A DNA stretch of 64,000 nucleotides, from contig JAQTNA010000004.1 in assembly GCA_028714035.1 (NCBI GenBank), forward strand, positions 1 through 64,000, given 5' to 3'. Origin of the DNA: Rhodocyclaceae bacterium. Lineage in GTDB: Bacteria; Pseudomonadota; Gammaproteobacteria; Burkholderiales; Rhodocyclaceae. Positions 1 through 9,010 of the stretch are shown one piece after another (the stretch's first letter is position 1; each line of letters starts with the position of its first letter). The translations under genes and the position numbers were made by a program. Under the pieces are notes generated by a model. It had not been told where the DNA came from and did no database searches. It saw only the letters and a program-made list of their open reading frames with translations.

Positions 1-869
1 GCCAGCTTGTCCATGCGCTCCAGGGCCTTGACCCGGCTCTGGGCCTGCTTGGCCTTGCTCGCCTTGGCCTTGAAGCGGGCAATGAACTTCTGCAAGTGGG
101 CGATCTTGTCCTGCTGCTTCACGTAGGCGTTCTGCTGCAATTCCAGTTGCATGGCCCGGGTGTCTTCGAAGGTGCTGTAGTTGCCGCCGTAGCGCGTGAG
201 CTTGCCGTTTTCGATGTGCAAGGTCACGTTGGTGACGGCATCCAGGAATTCCCGGTCGTGGCTGATGACCAGCATGGTGCCGGTATAGCGCTTGAGCCAG
301 GCTTCCAGCCAGACCAGGGCGTCCAGGTCCAGGTGGTTGGTCGGCTCGTCCAGGAGCAGGAGGTCGGAGGGGCACATCAAGGCCCGGGCCAGTTGCAGGC
401 GCATGCGCCAGCCGCCGGAGAAGCTGTTTACCGGGTTCTCCACCTCGGTGGTCTTGAAACCCAGCCCCAGGATCAGGGCCTGCGCCCGGGCCTGGGCGTC
501 GTGGGCGCCCGCATCGTGCAGGGCCATGTAGGCGTAGGCCATGCGCTCGCCGTCGTCGCCGGCCTCCGCGGCGCGCACTTCCCTTTCCGCCGCCATCAGC
601 ACCGTGTCGCCTTCCAGGACGAAATCCGTCGCGGACTGGTCCGTCTCCGGCATGTCCTGGGCCACCTGGGCCATGTGCCATTGCTTCGGGATGCTGAATT
701 CGCCGCCATCTTCGTGCAGCGTGCCGTTCAGGAGGGCGAACAGGGTGGACTTGCCGGCGCCGTTCCTGCCGACGAGGCCGACTTTTTCGCCGGGATTCAG
801 GCTGACGGACGCGTTATCCAGCAGCACCTTGGCGCTGCGGCGCAGGGTGACGCCATTGAGGACGATCAT
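1..869 (-). CDS. ABC-F family ATPase, N-terminal part (cut by window edge)
   Basis: Cytosolic ABC-F protein: two ABC ATPase domains without membrane segments; the family works on the ribosome during translation stalls. The 289 visible codons contain the first ATPase domain: Walker A GRNGAGKST (residues 34-42), signature FSGGW, Walker B LLLLDEP followed by TNHLDL, and the H-loop VISHDREFLD. After it comes a basic, Lys/Gln/Ala-rich stretch that matches the inter-domain linker which reaches the tRNA in this family. The C-terminal half lies beyond base 1. The start is the ATG at 867-869, directly before the beta strand typical of the family N-terminus. It resembles YheS/Uup-type members, but the paralogue cannot be decided without the second domain. 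Confidence 0.9.
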   Translation of the reverse strand, partial: MIVLNGVTLRRSAKVLLDNASVSLNPGEKVGLVGRNGAGKSTLFALLNGTLHEDGGEFSIPKQWHMAQVAQDMPETDQSATDFVLEGDTVLMAAEREVRAAEAGDDGERMAYAYMALHDAGAHDAQARAQALILGLGFKTTEVENPVNSFSGGWRMRLQLARALMCPSDLLLLDEPTNHLDLDALVWLEAWLKRYTGTMLVISHDREFLDAVTNVTLHIENGKLTRYGGNYSTFEDTRAMQLELQQNAYVKQQDKIAHLQKFIARFKAKASKAKQAQSRVKALERMDKL

Positions 870-997
870 GGGGCTTGAACTCCGGAAGACTAAGGGGCGA
901 TTGCGCCCGAATTTGCGAGGGCGAAGGATACGGAATTCGGGGGCGCATCGGTGAACATTGCGAAAATATCCCCCGACCAGGCGCTCCTCCCGGAGCT

Positions 998-1024
998 TAA
1001 AGCCTGCGTAATTCCCGCCGATAA
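998..1024 (+). promoter_or_regulatory. sigma-28 (FliA)-type promoter
   Basis: TAAA at 998-1001, exactly 15 bases, then GCCGATAA at 1017-1024: a perfect match to the flagellar sigma-28 consensus. It points at the hybrid histidine kinase starting at 1152, with a leader of about 120 bases. Sequence match only; it implies that the kinase may be expressed with the motility regulon. Confidence 0.6.
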
Positions 1025-1151
1025 GATGGCACGGCAGCTCGAAAGACCGTAGCAAACGCCTCCCGAAATGGGGATATGATGCGGACACCCTCCGTGGCCT
1101 TCAGAAAATGCGACCACCCTTCCACCTTTCATTGACCGAAGCCCGCCGGAA

Positions 1152-2891
1152 ATGAGTACCCCGGCTCAAGGCACCGACTTCCTGGGCGAGGAAACGCGGC
1201 ACAAGACGCGCTTCCTCTACAGCGTGTTCCTGCTCGCGGGCATCGTGGCGTTTGTCATGGGCTTCGTCCGCTGGCAGTCGAGCGCACTGATGGGGACGAT
1301 AGACTTCGTATTCTCCGGCTTGTGCCTTGGCCTCCTCGGCTATCTCAACCGGCACAGGGACAAGGTGGAACGGGTCAGCACGATCGCATTGTCGCTGTCG
1401 TTCGTCCTGTTTCTGGCCATCTACCTGCTGGCGCCTTACAACACGACGCGCCTGTCCCTGTTCTTTCTCCTGGCCGCATCGGGATTCTTTCTCAAGGGCC
1501 GGCAGGCCGGCCGGCGCTGGCTCGGCGCCATCATCCTGGCCATCGTCTCCAGCCATGTCTCGGGACTCTTCAAGACCAGCTATTCCCACCTGGACATCCT
1601 GACCACCTGTATTTACCTGGTCGCCCTGTTCTTCATTTTCGAGAATTACGAGGCCTACAAGGAACAGCAACGGGAACGGCAGCGGGCGGCGGAAGATGCC
1701 CTGCGCGCCAAGGAGGCCGCGGAGGCCGCCAATCTGGCCAAGAGCCAGTTCCTGGCTACCATGTCCCACGAGATTCGCACCCCCATGAACGGCATGCTGG
1801 GCATGGCGCAACTGCTCCTGATGCCGGGACTCTCGGAGGAGGAGCACGACGACTACGTGCGCACCATCCTCAATTCCGGCCAGACCCTCCTGTCCCTGCT
1901 GAACGACATCCTGGATCTGTCCAAGGTCGAGGCCGGCAAGCTGGAACTGGCGCAGGGCGCCTTCGATCCGCGGCAGATCGTGGAGGAGACCGGGGCCCTG
2001 TTTGCCGCCCTCGCCCAGTCCAAGGGCCTGGAACTGGAGGCCGTCTGGCGCGGCACGGAGGGCCAGCGTTACCGGGCCGACTCCATGCGTCTGCGGCAGA
2101 TGTTGACCAACCTGATGAGCAACGCCATCAAATTCACGTCCAGTGGCTTCGTGCGCCTGGAAGCGCGCGAGATCGAACGCACGGAAACCACGGCCCTCCT
2201 GGAGTTTTCCATCACCGACAGCGGCATCGGCATCCCGCCGGACAAGCAGTCCCTGTTGTTCAAGGCCTTCTCCCAGGCCGACAGTTCCACCACCCGGGAA
2301 TACGGAGGCACGGGCCTGGGGCTTTCCATCGTCAACAACCTGGCCCGGCTCATGGGCGGGGAAGCCGGGGTCGAGAGCGAGGCAGGCAAGGGCGCGCGCT
2401 TCTGGTTTCGCGTTCGCGCCGACCTGCCGCAGGCCGGAGAGGAAAGCCGCCACCTGGAACGTCCGGTTGGGGCGGAACGGGCAACGGGGGCATCCAGCGG
2501 ATTGTCCGGGCGGGTTCTGGTGGTGGAAGACAATCCGGTCAACCGGAAGGTGGTCGAGAGCCTGCTGCGAAAACTCGGCATCCAGGCCGAGAGCGTGGCG
2601 GACGGGCAAGCGGCGGTGGCGGCCATCACGGGGGGCGCGGAGCCCGACCTGGTGCTGATGGACGTGCAGATGCCCATCATGGATGGCTTCGCGGCCACGG
2701 CACGCATACGGCAGTGGGAGTCGGACGCAGGGCACCGGCGCCTTCCCATCGTCGCCCTGACCGCCGGCGCCTTCGAGGAGGACCGACAGCAGTGCCTGAG
2801 TTCCGGCATGGATGACTTCCTGTCCAAGCCGATCCGGATGACCGAGCTGACCGCCGTCCTCGAAAAGTGGCTGGGAATCCATCAGGGCTGA
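1152..2891 (+). CDS. Membrane-bound hybrid sensor histidine kinase
   Basis: Inner-membrane two-component kinase of 579 residues. Residues 22-166 form about six hydrophobic helices with no large periplasmic loop, so the sensor is within the membrane. A charged coiled stretch (168-198) leads to the phosphoacceptor helix [11 protein letters not shown] (His206). Then follow the HATPase domain (N box LMSNAIKF, G1 DSGIGIP, G2 GGTGLGLS) and a C-terminal receiver domain with VVEDNPVN, phosphoacceptor Asp504 in [11 protein letters not shown], and the conserved Lys in LSKPI. No HPt domain is present, so phosphate must pass to a separate HPt or the receiver acts by itself. No response regulator is adjacent. 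The start ATG at 1152 lacks a strong ribosome site. A sigma-28-like promoter lies upstream. Confidence 0.92.
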   Translation: MSTPAQGTDFLGEETRHKTRFLYSVFLLAGIVAFVMGFVRWQSSALMGTIDFVFSGLCLGLLGYLNRHRDKVERVSTIALSLSFVLFLAIYLLAPYNTTRLSLFFLLAASGFFLKGRQAGRRWLGAIILAIVSSHVSGLFKTSYSHLDILTTCIYLVALFFIFENYEAYKEQQRERQRAAEDALRAKEAAEAANLAKSQFLATMSHEIRTPMNGMLGMAQLLLMPGLSEEEHDDYVRTILNSGQTLLSLLNDILDLSKVEAGKLELAQGAFDPRQIVEETGALFAALAQSKGLELEAVWRGTEGQRYRADSMRLRQMLTNLMSNAIKFTSSGFVRLEAREIERTETTALLEFSITDSGIGIPPDKQSLLFKAFSQADSSTTREYGGTGLGLSIVNNLARLMGGEAGVESEAGKGARFWFRVRADLPQAGEESRHLERPVGAERATGASSGLSGRVLVVEDNPVNRKVVESLLRKLGIQAESVADGQAAVAAITGGAEPDLVLMDVQMPIMDGFAATARIRQWESDAGHRRLPIVALTAGAFEEDRQQCLSSGMDDFLSKPIRMTELTAVLEKWLGIHQG

Positions 2892-2907
2892 CGCAAGTGA
2901 CGCTCGT

Positions 2908-4077
2908 CTAGACGCGCCTCGATCGCCACAGGGGATATAGCCCGACCAGGCCGAGCAGCGGCCCGGGCAGGAGCAACCAGGCGATGTTTGCCCCCCAGCC
3001 GGAAACCCAGGCCGTGCCCAGGTGGATGGAGATCATGGTGATGGCGAACCCCAGGGAATTCTGGAAGGCCAGGGCGCTGCCCACGATCTCCGGGGCGCAG
3101 GCGCGGGCCGAAAGGGCCGAGAAATGGGGTGAATCCGCCACCACGGCCGCCCCCCACAGGAGCAGCAGCGCCAGCCTGGCCCAGCTCGGCCAGGCTCCGG
3201 AAAAGGGGAAGACGGCGCAGCAGAGGGCCGACAGGGCCAGGGCGGTCGCCGCCACCGGGGCGCTGCCGACGCGCTGGCTCCACCAGCCGCCCAGCACGCA
3301 GCCCAGGGCGCCGACGCCGATGACGGCGAAGGACAGCCCCGAGAGACCCGCCGTTCCCGGCGCGGCCAGGGCGCTCAGGACCACCAGGGCCGGGACCAGG
3401 GTCCAGAAGGCGTAAAGCTCCCACTGGTGGCCGAAATAGCCGAAGGCGGACGCGCGGAATTCCCTGACCGAGAAGGCGTAGAACACCCGCCCCAGGCGCA
3501 GGGGCGGTGCATCCGTGCGGCGTTTCAGGTGCGGCCCGTCGCCGAGATGGAAAATCATGGCCGCCGCCAGCAGGGCCAGCACCGAGGAGACGGCAATCGC
3601 CGCCTGCCAGGCCCAGCCCGCCCCCGCCAGGCGCACCCCATGGGGCAGCGCCGTGCCCAGGGTGAGCATGCCCACCAGTTGCGCCAGGGCCGCGCCCGCC
3701 CGCTCCGGCACCCAGCTCACCACCAGCTTCATGCCCAGGGGGTAGACCCCGGCCAGGCAGAAGCCCACGGCGAAGCGCAGGGGAATGCCGGAGGCCATGC
3801 CGGTGGCGAAGAGAGCGAAAGCACCGTTGAAGAGCGCCCCCAGGACGGCGCAGACGGCGAAGATGCGGCTCGCCGCGTAACGGTCCGCCAGGCCGGAGAC
3901 CGCGAAACTCAGGGTGCCGAGGATGAAGCCCAGTTGCACCGCATTGGTCAGGGTGCCGATGTCCGGGGGCGCGATGCCCCAGGCACGGATCAGGTCGTCC
4001 GCCGCGCTGTTGGCCGAGAACCACAGCGAGGTGCCGAAGAGCTGGGCGATGACGATGACCGGAACGGGGTTTTTCAT
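2908..4077 (-). CDS. MFS transporter
   Basis: Inner-membrane permease of 389 residues with about twelve hydrophobic segments, the usual MFS length. The N-terminus starts with a helix rich in Phe/Trp/Ser (TSLWFSANSA), and the loop between helices 2 and 3 has ADRYAA, the place of the MFS A-motif. The substrate cannot be told from sequence. The open frame continues upstream to 4152, but the ATG at 4077 has a good ribosome site (GATGAGGTG) and gives a proper membrane N-terminus. It begins 8 bases after the stop of the DUF1615 lipoprotein gene, so the two are probably co-transcribed. The convergent kinase gene ends 16 bases away. Confidence 0.85.
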   Translation of the reverse strand: MKNPVPVIVIAQLFGTSLWFSANSAADDLIRAWGIAPPDIGTLTNAVQLGFILGTLSFAVSGLADRYAASRIFAVCAVLGALFNGAFALFATGMASGIPLRFAVGFCLAGVYPLGMKLVVSWVPERAGAALAQLVGMLTLGTALPHGVRLAGAGWAWQAAIAVSSVLALLAAAMIFHLGDGPHLKRRTDAPPLRLGRVFYAFSVREFRASAFGYFGHQWELYAFWTLVPALVVLSALAAPGTAGLSGLSFAVIGVGALGCVLGGWWSQRVGSAPVAATALALSALCCAVFPFSGAWPSWARLALLLLWGAAVVADSPHFSALSARACAPEIVGSALAFQNSLGFAITMISIHLGTAWVSGWGANIAWLLLPGPLLGLVGLYPLWRSRRV

Positions 4078-4085
4078 GGCACACC

Positions 4086-5315
4086 TCATCCCGGGAAACG
4101 GCCGCGGGCAAGGCAGCCCCGGTAGCGGCCATCCACCCGTCTGGCGAACCATTCGGTGGTGAGGTGGCGGGTGATCTTGGGGCTCTTCAGGACGATGCGC
4201 GGCAGGATTTCCCGCGGCAGCGCGGCCTTCCCTCCGGCATCCGCCAGGGCGAACACGCGCCGATAGACGGCGCTGTCCCCAAACGGGGCGCTCTTTTCCA
4301 GCAACAGGTCGCGGCGGATCTCGCCCCGGCCCAGGCCCAGCCGGCCGGCCAGGGTATGGAGCGCCTTCAGGGTGGCGCTGGGTTCGGGGCTTGGCTCGCC
4401 CTTCTCGTAGCGCAACAGGTCGCCGTCCAGCTCCAGCTTCTTTCGGGCGAGCTTCGCCACCGCTGCCTGGAAAGCGGCATTGCGGCTGCTGTAGCGCCCG
4501 GCGTTATAGTCCGCGAAGCGGAATATGGGCTGGCTGTAGGGTGCCGGGTAATCCAGCAGGATGGCGATACCGAAGAACACCCCGCCGCGGCGGGAAAACA
4601 CCTCGTCCCGGATGCTGCCGCCGCCGGCATAGGGATAGCCCTTCTGCCGCACGTGGCCTTCGGCAAAATCCACGCTCACCTGCATGGGGCCGCCGGTGCG
4701 GATGGGATTGTAGCCGGACAGCAGCGTCCTGCCGTAGGGCAGCTCGGAAATCATGTCCTCGAACAGGACGTTCATCTCCCGCTCCGTGCGCAGGGCATTG
4801 ACCCGCGCCTTGTAGCTGCGGCCATCCGGCGAGGGCTTCCGGAAGGCGGCGTCCAGCAGCAGTTTCGGGATCAGGTACTTTTGCCGGCGTTTCTCGATCT
4901 CGCCCCAGACGATGCGCGGCAGGCCCGGCACCACCGGGTCCGCCTGGAAGCTGGATTCCTGCTCGATGACGGCGATGGCGGCACAGAAGTTTTCCGCCGT
5001 GGGCGGGATGCGCAGGGTATCGAAGGCGCTCAGAATGTCCGTGGCCCAGCCCGCCCGGTCGGGCGCGGCGGGCGGCATGAGGCGCAGGAGCCGGCTGCGC
5101 GCCTCCGCCTGGCCCGGGAAGACCGGCGGAATCACCGCGGCGGGAGGCCCGGGCAGCGGGCTGGGGGTCGGTTGCGGCGGAGCCGGCACCGGGGGCACAG
5201 GCGGCGGAGTCTCCCGCACGGGCGCGGCCTCCCGATTCCCGGCGATGGGGCCGGGACCGGCGCAACCGGCCACCAGGACGGCGCAGATCAGGCAGAAGAG
5301 GAGGGAGGCTCTCAT
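4086..5315 (-). CDS. DUF1615 family lipoprotein
   Basis: Predicted outer-membrane-directed lipoprotein of 409 residues and unknown function. The start at 5315 gives a short signal peptide ending in the lipobox LVAGC; an upstream in-frame Met would bury it. After a Pro-rich linker (residues about 25-65) comes the DUF1615 region, with the segments IEQESSFQADP, NPIRTGGPMQVS and RFADYNAGR. These resemble the lytic transglycosylase-like pattern of a catalytic Glu followed by GxMQxS and a YNxG motif, so a peptidoglycan-cleaving role is a reasonable inference but unproven. It heads a two-gene unit with the MFS transporter. Confidence 0.85.
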   Translation of the reverse strand: MRASLLFCLICAVLVAGCAGPGPIAGNREAAPVRETPPPVPPVPAPPQPTPSPLPGPPAAVIPPVFPGQAEARSRLLRLMPPAAPDRAGWATDILSAFDTLRIPPTAENFCAAIAVIEQESSFQADPVVPGLPRIVWGEIEKRRQKYLIPKLLLDAAFRKPSPDGRSYKARVNALRTEREMNVLFEDMISELPYGRTLLSGYNPIRTGGPMQVSVDFAEGHVRQKGYPYAGGGSIRDEVFSRRGGVFFGIAILLDYPAPYSQPIFRFADYNAGRYSSRNAAFQAAVAKLARKKLELDGDLLRYEKGEPSPEPSATLKALHTLAGRLGLGRGEIRRDLLLEKSAPFGDSAVYRRVFALADAGGKAALPREILPRIVLKSPKITRHLTTEWFARRVDGRYRGCLARGRFPG

Positions 5316-5426
5316 GGCGGGAGCAAGATAAGGCATTCCGCCCACCCAGGCAACGCCGGATGTTCTGCTCCGGCCGCCTTCGTGTAACCTGGCGCCTTTG
5401 TTTCGCAAGATGTGGAGTCCGCCCTC

Positions 5427-6176
5427 ATGACCGTACTTTCAAGCGACGCCCTGGCCGCCTATTGGTCAGGACCGGAGGTTGCCACCAACCTGGTGGTGTT
5501 CATGAACCTCCTGGGCGCATTGGCCCTCGGACTGGTGGTGGGCTACGAGCGCACCTACCACGGGCGGGCCGCCGGCATGCGCACCTACGGGCTGGTGTGC
5601 ATGGCCTCGGCGGCGCTGACGGTGATCGCCGGCTATCCGGCCTTCTGGTTCGGCGGCAACGTGGGCGTATCCGTGGGCGTGGACCCGACCCGGGTCATCC
5701 AGGGCGTCGTCACCGGCGTGGGCTTTCTCGGGGCCGGCGTCATCATGAAGGAAGGCTTCAACATTAGCGGCCTCACCACCGCCGCCTCCATCTGGGCCTC
5801 CTGCGCCATCGGCATCCTGGTGGGTGTGGGCTTCTACGCGGCGGCCATGCTGCTCACCCTGCTTTCCGCGTCCTGCATGATGTGGATGTCGAAACTGGAA
5901 TCCTGGCTGCCCTCGCGCCAGGCGGTGGCCCTGACTCTGCGCTTTCGCGCCGGCTTCGAGCCGCGGGAAGAAGTGCTGCGCCGCGTCGCCCTGGAGAGGG
6001 GCTACGAGATCGCCAGCGGCACCCTGTCCATTGACTTCCATGAGGGCAAGGTGGAGTGGCACTTCGTCGCCATCGCCCTGGACAAGAAGGAAGGCCACTC
6101 CGTCTCTCACCTGGCCGGAGAGCTGGCCGGCTTCGAGGGCGTGGAAAGTTTCCAGATATCCCACGCCCGGAACTGA
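5427..6176 (+). CDS. MgtC/SapB family membrane protein
   Basis: Inner-membrane protein of 249 residues. Residues 20-155 carry the MgtC/SapB domain: a first helix with NLLGALALGLVVGYER, the Gly-rich GVGFLGAGVIMKEG signature and LTTAASIWASCAIG. The last 80 residues form a soluble alpha/beta region like the ACT-like tail of longer MgtC proteins. MgtC members are linked to magnesium starvation, phosphate balance and F-ATPase control; no Mg riboswitch or leader peptide is visible here, so the inducer is unknown. The ATG at 5427 has TGGAG ten bases upstream; a GTG at 5412 in frame is an alternative. It is a single gene, divergent from the DUF1615 gene. Confidence 0.88.
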   Translation: MTVLSSDALAAYWSGPEVATNLVVFMNLLGALALGLVVGYERTYHGRAAGMRTYGLVCMASAALTVIAGYPAFWFGGNVGVSVGVDPTRVIQGVVTGVGFLGAGVIMKEGFNISGLTTAASIWASCAIGILVGVGFYAAAMLLTLLSASCMMWMSKLESWLPSRQAVALTLRFRAGFEPREEVLRRVALERGYEIASGTLSIDFHEGKVEWHFVAIALDKKEGHSVSHLAGELAGFEGVESFQISHARN

Positions 6177-6348
6177 GCACGAAGGGGAGCACGGCACGTT
6201 CCCAGCCGACCGGCTGCAAACTGCCCCATGAAGCGGCGGCATGGCCATGGCGTTGGACTCGGAGCGGGGGCGGGGGGTGAGGGGTGATTTACAAGGATTT
6301 TAATGGGCGGGGGCGAGCGGTAGATCATGAGTGTTAGTTATGAATGAA

Positions 6349-6600
6349 TCAACGCTGCCGGAGGCACAGGTCGGTCGCAACGTCGGCCGATGCCGTCGCG
6401 GCGACCTCGATATCTTCCAGGGTGGTCATCCATCCGACGGAGAGCCTCACCGCCGCTCGGGCTCTGGCTGCGACGCAGCCCATGGCCGCCAGGACGCCGC
6501 TGACCCCATCGGCATCGGAATGGCAGGCCCGCATCGCCTGCGCCACTTCCGGCGCCACCGGCGTCGTGGCGTTGAAGTCGAGGTAGATGGGAAGTGTCAT
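6349..6600 (-). pseudogene. Cysteine desulfurase remnant with an in-frame internal deletion
   Basis: An 83-residue frame that joins the two ends of a NifS/IscS-type cysteine desulfurase. Residues 1-24 match the family N-terminus (IYLDFNATTPVAPEV). From residue 25 the sequence jumps to the active-site cysteine region (ACHSDADGVSGVLAAMG, compare ACTSxxLEPSxVLxAMG in the family) and then the C-terminal helix (AAVRLSVGWMTTLEDI). About 270-300 residues are absent, including the PLP lysine, so desulfurase activity is impossible. The frame is intact and its ATG overlaps the stop of the trans-sulfuration enzyme gene by four bases, so it would still be translated. Either a decayed gene or a small product kept for another reason. 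Confidence 0.75.
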
Positions 6601-7757
6601 GCCAGCGCCTGATTCAGGTCGGCCAGCAGGTCGTCGGCATCTTCCAGGCCGACGGACAGGCGCAACAGGGTGTCGGAGATGCCGCGCCGGGCACGCTCCT
6701 CGGGCGTCAGGCCATGGTGGGTGGTAGTGCAGGGCTGGGTGACCAGGCTTTCCACGCCGCCCAGGCTGGGCGCCAGGGCGAAAAGCTTGAGCCGATCCGC
6801 GACCCTTGTCGCGTCTTCGCCCGTGCCCTTGACCTCGATGCTCAACATGCCGCCGAAGCCCTTCATCTGCTTTTTGGCGAGGTCGTGGCCGGGGAAGTCC
6901 GGCAGCCCCGGATAGAACACGCGGCCGACGCCAGGGTGCCGCTGCATCGCCTCGGCGATGACCTGGGCCGTGGCGTTCTGCCGGCGCACCCGTAGCGGCA
7001 GGGTGCGGATACTGCGCGCCAGAAGCGAAGCGACTTCCGGGGCGATCATGGAGCCCAGGTTCTTGCGCCAGGCCCAGACGGGCATCAGCAGTTCCTTCGA
7101 GCCCATCAGCACCCCGGCGGTGATGTCCGAATGGCCGCCCAGATACTTGGTGCAGGAATGGATCACGAAGTCGGCGCCCAGCGCCAGCGGGTTCTGGTTC
7201 ACCGGCGAGGCGAAGGTGTTGTCCACGGCCACCCGCGCGCCGTACTGGTGCGCCAGACGGCTGATGGCGCGGATGTCGAACAGTTCCAGTGTCGGGTTGG
7301 TGGGCGACTCCAGGAACACCAGTTCCGCACCTTTGGCCAGCACCTCGTCGAGCCGGGAAAGGGCGTGGCTGAGGAGAAAATGGCCGGGAATCCCGAGCAG
7401 GGGCAACTGGTCCGAAATCAGTTCCAGCGTGCCGCCGTAGGCGTCGCCCAGGCAGACGATACCCTTCCTGCCGTGGGCCATAAACAGGGCGGCCTCGGCC
7501 GCCATGCCCGAACAGAACGACCAGGCCATTTCCGCACCTTCCAGGCTGGCGAGCTTCGCCTCCAGGGACTGGATGGTCGGGTTGAGGCCGTAACGGGTAT
7601 AGAGGGCGCCGGGCTTCCTGCCATCCACCACGTCGAGGAGATCGGCTGTGGAGCGAAACTTGAAGGTCGTGGTGTTGTAGAGCGGGGTATGGGGCGAGCC
7701 GTGGGCGTCGTCGAGTTCTCCGGCATGGATGGCACGAGTGGCAAGTCCTTCAGACAT
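6597..7757 (-). CDS. Cys/Met metabolism PLP enzyme (cystathionine gamma-synthase/lyase type)
   Basis: Cytosolic fold-type I PLP enzyme of 386 residues, full length for the trans-sulfuration family. Visible marks: N-terminal TRAIHAGE, YTRYGLNPT, the SGMAAEAAL phosphate-binding turn, DNTFASP with the PLP-ring Asp, and the Schiff-base lysine in HSCTKYLGGHSD. The C-terminus has SLGGVESLV. Whether it makes cystathionine from acylated homoserine, splits it, or releases sulfide cannot be settled from these motifs. Ribosome site AGGAGA lies before the ATG at 7757. It sits between two deletion remnants, a methyltransferase and a cysteine desulfurase, and near the sulfide-handling operon, which suggests a role in sulfur amino acid turnover. 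Confidence 0.9.
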   Translation of the reverse strand: MSEGLATRAIHAGELDDAHGSPHTPLYNTTTFKFRSTADLLDVVDGRKPGALYTRYGLNPTIQSLEAKLASLEGAEMAWSFCSGMAAEAALFMAHGRKGIVCLGDAYGGTLELISDQLPLLGIPGHFLLSHALSRLDEVLAKGAELVFLESPTNPTLELFDIRAISRLAHQYGARVAVDNTFASPVNQNPLALGADFVIHSCTKYLGGHSDITAGVLMGSKELLMPVWAWRKNLGSMIAPEVASLLARSIRTLPLRVRRQNATAQVIAEAMQRHPGVGRVFYPGLPDFPGHDLAKKQMKGFGGMLSIEVKGTGEDATRVADRLKLFALAPSLGGVESLVTQPCTTTHHGLTPEERARRGISDTLLRLSVGLEDADDLLADLNQALA

Positions 7758-7785
7758 GGCGTTCTCCTTTGGTTTGGGTTTTGGT

Positions 7786-8148
7786 TCATCGGTGAGCGGA
7801 GGAGCAGGAGACCGATAGGGCGAGAAAGCTCCCCCGGGAGCACTGCTTCGGCCACAGCCGCTCCAGGCATCTCGCTGTCATTCCGCCGCCAGGCAGGAGG
7901 ATCGCCGAGGCCGCGCGCACCTCCGAAACGGGCAGGTCGGAAAAGAGCGCCAGAGCCTCGCCGACGACGGAGCTACCGTCCGCCCGGAAGCGCCGGGCGA
8001 AATAACCTGTGCCGCAACCGGCGTCCAGGATTGTTTCCCCTGGCCGTGGCTCCAGCATCCGACGCAGCAAGCGGTATTCGGTGTCGCCGATCCAGCGGCC
8101 ACGCGGGCTGCCGTACCATCCGTCATAGGCCACCGGGTCGGCGATCAT
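7786..8148 (-). pseudogene. SAM-dependent methyltransferase remnant with an in-frame internal deletion
   Basis: A 120-residue frame. Residues 1-62 are a normal class I methyltransferase N-terminus, with the SAM-binding motif ILDAGCGTGYF at 40-50. After about residue 63 the sequence passes straight to what looks like the C-terminal beta hairpin of the same kind of protein (LPVSEVRAASAILLPGGGM... RGSFLALSVS). The middle of the Rossmann fold (motifs II-IV, roughly 100 residues) is absent, so a working enzyme is unlikely. The frame is uninterrupted. It lies 28 bases upstream of the trans-sulfuration enzyme gene and shows the same ends-only structure as the cysteine desulfurase remnant at 6349-6600. 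Confidence 0.6.
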
Positions 8149-8248
8149 AGGGGACTTGCGCCAGGCGGCTTTTCCATACCGCCATCCGGTATCGTGGGTT
8201 TCGCCGCCAGATTCGCAAACAATTCCATGCAGGGCGCCCCCTTATGGA

Positions 8249-9010
8249 TCAAAGCACGGTTTTCGCCATGATGTAGGTCGCGGCAACGACCAGGCCCCAG
8301 GCGAAGGCCTTTTTAAGGGTTTCCGCCGGCAGGCGCCGTGCCAGGCGCGCGCCGGTCAGGCTGGAGAGCACGGTGACGGCGGCGAACGAGCCCATGAGGG
8401 TGAAATTGATCGCGACGCTGCCGAAGTAGCCGGCGAAGCCGCTCAGGGAATTGAGCGACACCACCGCCAGGGAAGTGCCCACCGCCCGCTTCATGGGCAC
8501 GCCCGCCAGCAGCACCAGGGCCGGCACGATGAGAAAGCCGCCGCCCACGCCCACCACGCCGGCCAGGAGACCGACGCCGATCCCGGCGGCGGCCAACAGT
8601 GCTACATGGGTACGAGCGTCACGATCCCTGTCCCCAAGTGCGGCCCCAAGCGCGACCGGCTTTTTCTTCAGCATGCGGTACGCGGCGATGTACATGACGA
8701 AGGCGAAGAGACCGAGCTGGAAGCCGGCGGGCAGGACCGTGCCCAGGCGTGCCCCGGCAAAGGTGCCGACCATGCCGATGGGGCCAAAAATGGCGGCGGC
8801 GCGCAGATCCACATTGCCGGAACGCCAGTGATCCCAGGCGGACAGCACCGCCGTGATGGCGATGATGCCCAGGCCCATGGCGATGGCCTCCTTGGCCGGC
8901 AGGTGCAGCAGGTAGATCAGGGCCGGCACGACCACGATGCCGCCGCCGCTGCCGAAGACGCCCAAGGCCAGGCCGGTGAGCATCCCGGACAGCAGCGCGA
9001 ACATCATCAT
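8249..9010 (-). CDS. TauE/SafE family permease (probable sulfite/sulfur oxyanion exporter)
   Basis: Inner-membrane protein of 253 residues with two similar halves of about four helices each. Each half begins with the family glycine-rich motif: GVFGSGGGIVVVPAL near residue 18 and GVVGVGGGFLIVPAL near residue 150. TauE/SafE proteins move small sulfur compounds such as sulfite or sulfoacetate. The gene is the last of the arsR-dsrE-hydrolase-MFS operon: its first ATG (9010) overlaps the stop of the MFS gene by four bases. Three consecutive ATG codons make the exact start uncertain by two residues. The context supports export of sulfite formed during persulfide oxidation. Confidence 0.9.
   Translation of the reverse strand: MMMFALLSGMLTGLALGVFGSGGGIVVVPALIYLLHLPAKEAIAMGLGIIAITAVLSAWDHWRSGNVDLRAAAIFGPIGMVGTFAGARLGTVLPAGFQLGLFAFVMYIAAYRMLKKKPVALGAALGDRDRDARTHVALLAAAGIGVGLLAGVVGVGGGFLIVPALVLLAGVPMKRAVGTSLAVVSLNSLSGFAGYFGSVAINFTLMGSFAAVTVLSSLTGARLARRLPAETLKKAFAWGLVVAATYIMAKTVL

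Noticed and set aside
1101-2882. 593-residue frame on the minus strand opposite the histidine kinase
   Set aside because: Low-complexity Gly/Gln/His-rich product without domains; it is the mirror of a clear kinase with all motifs.
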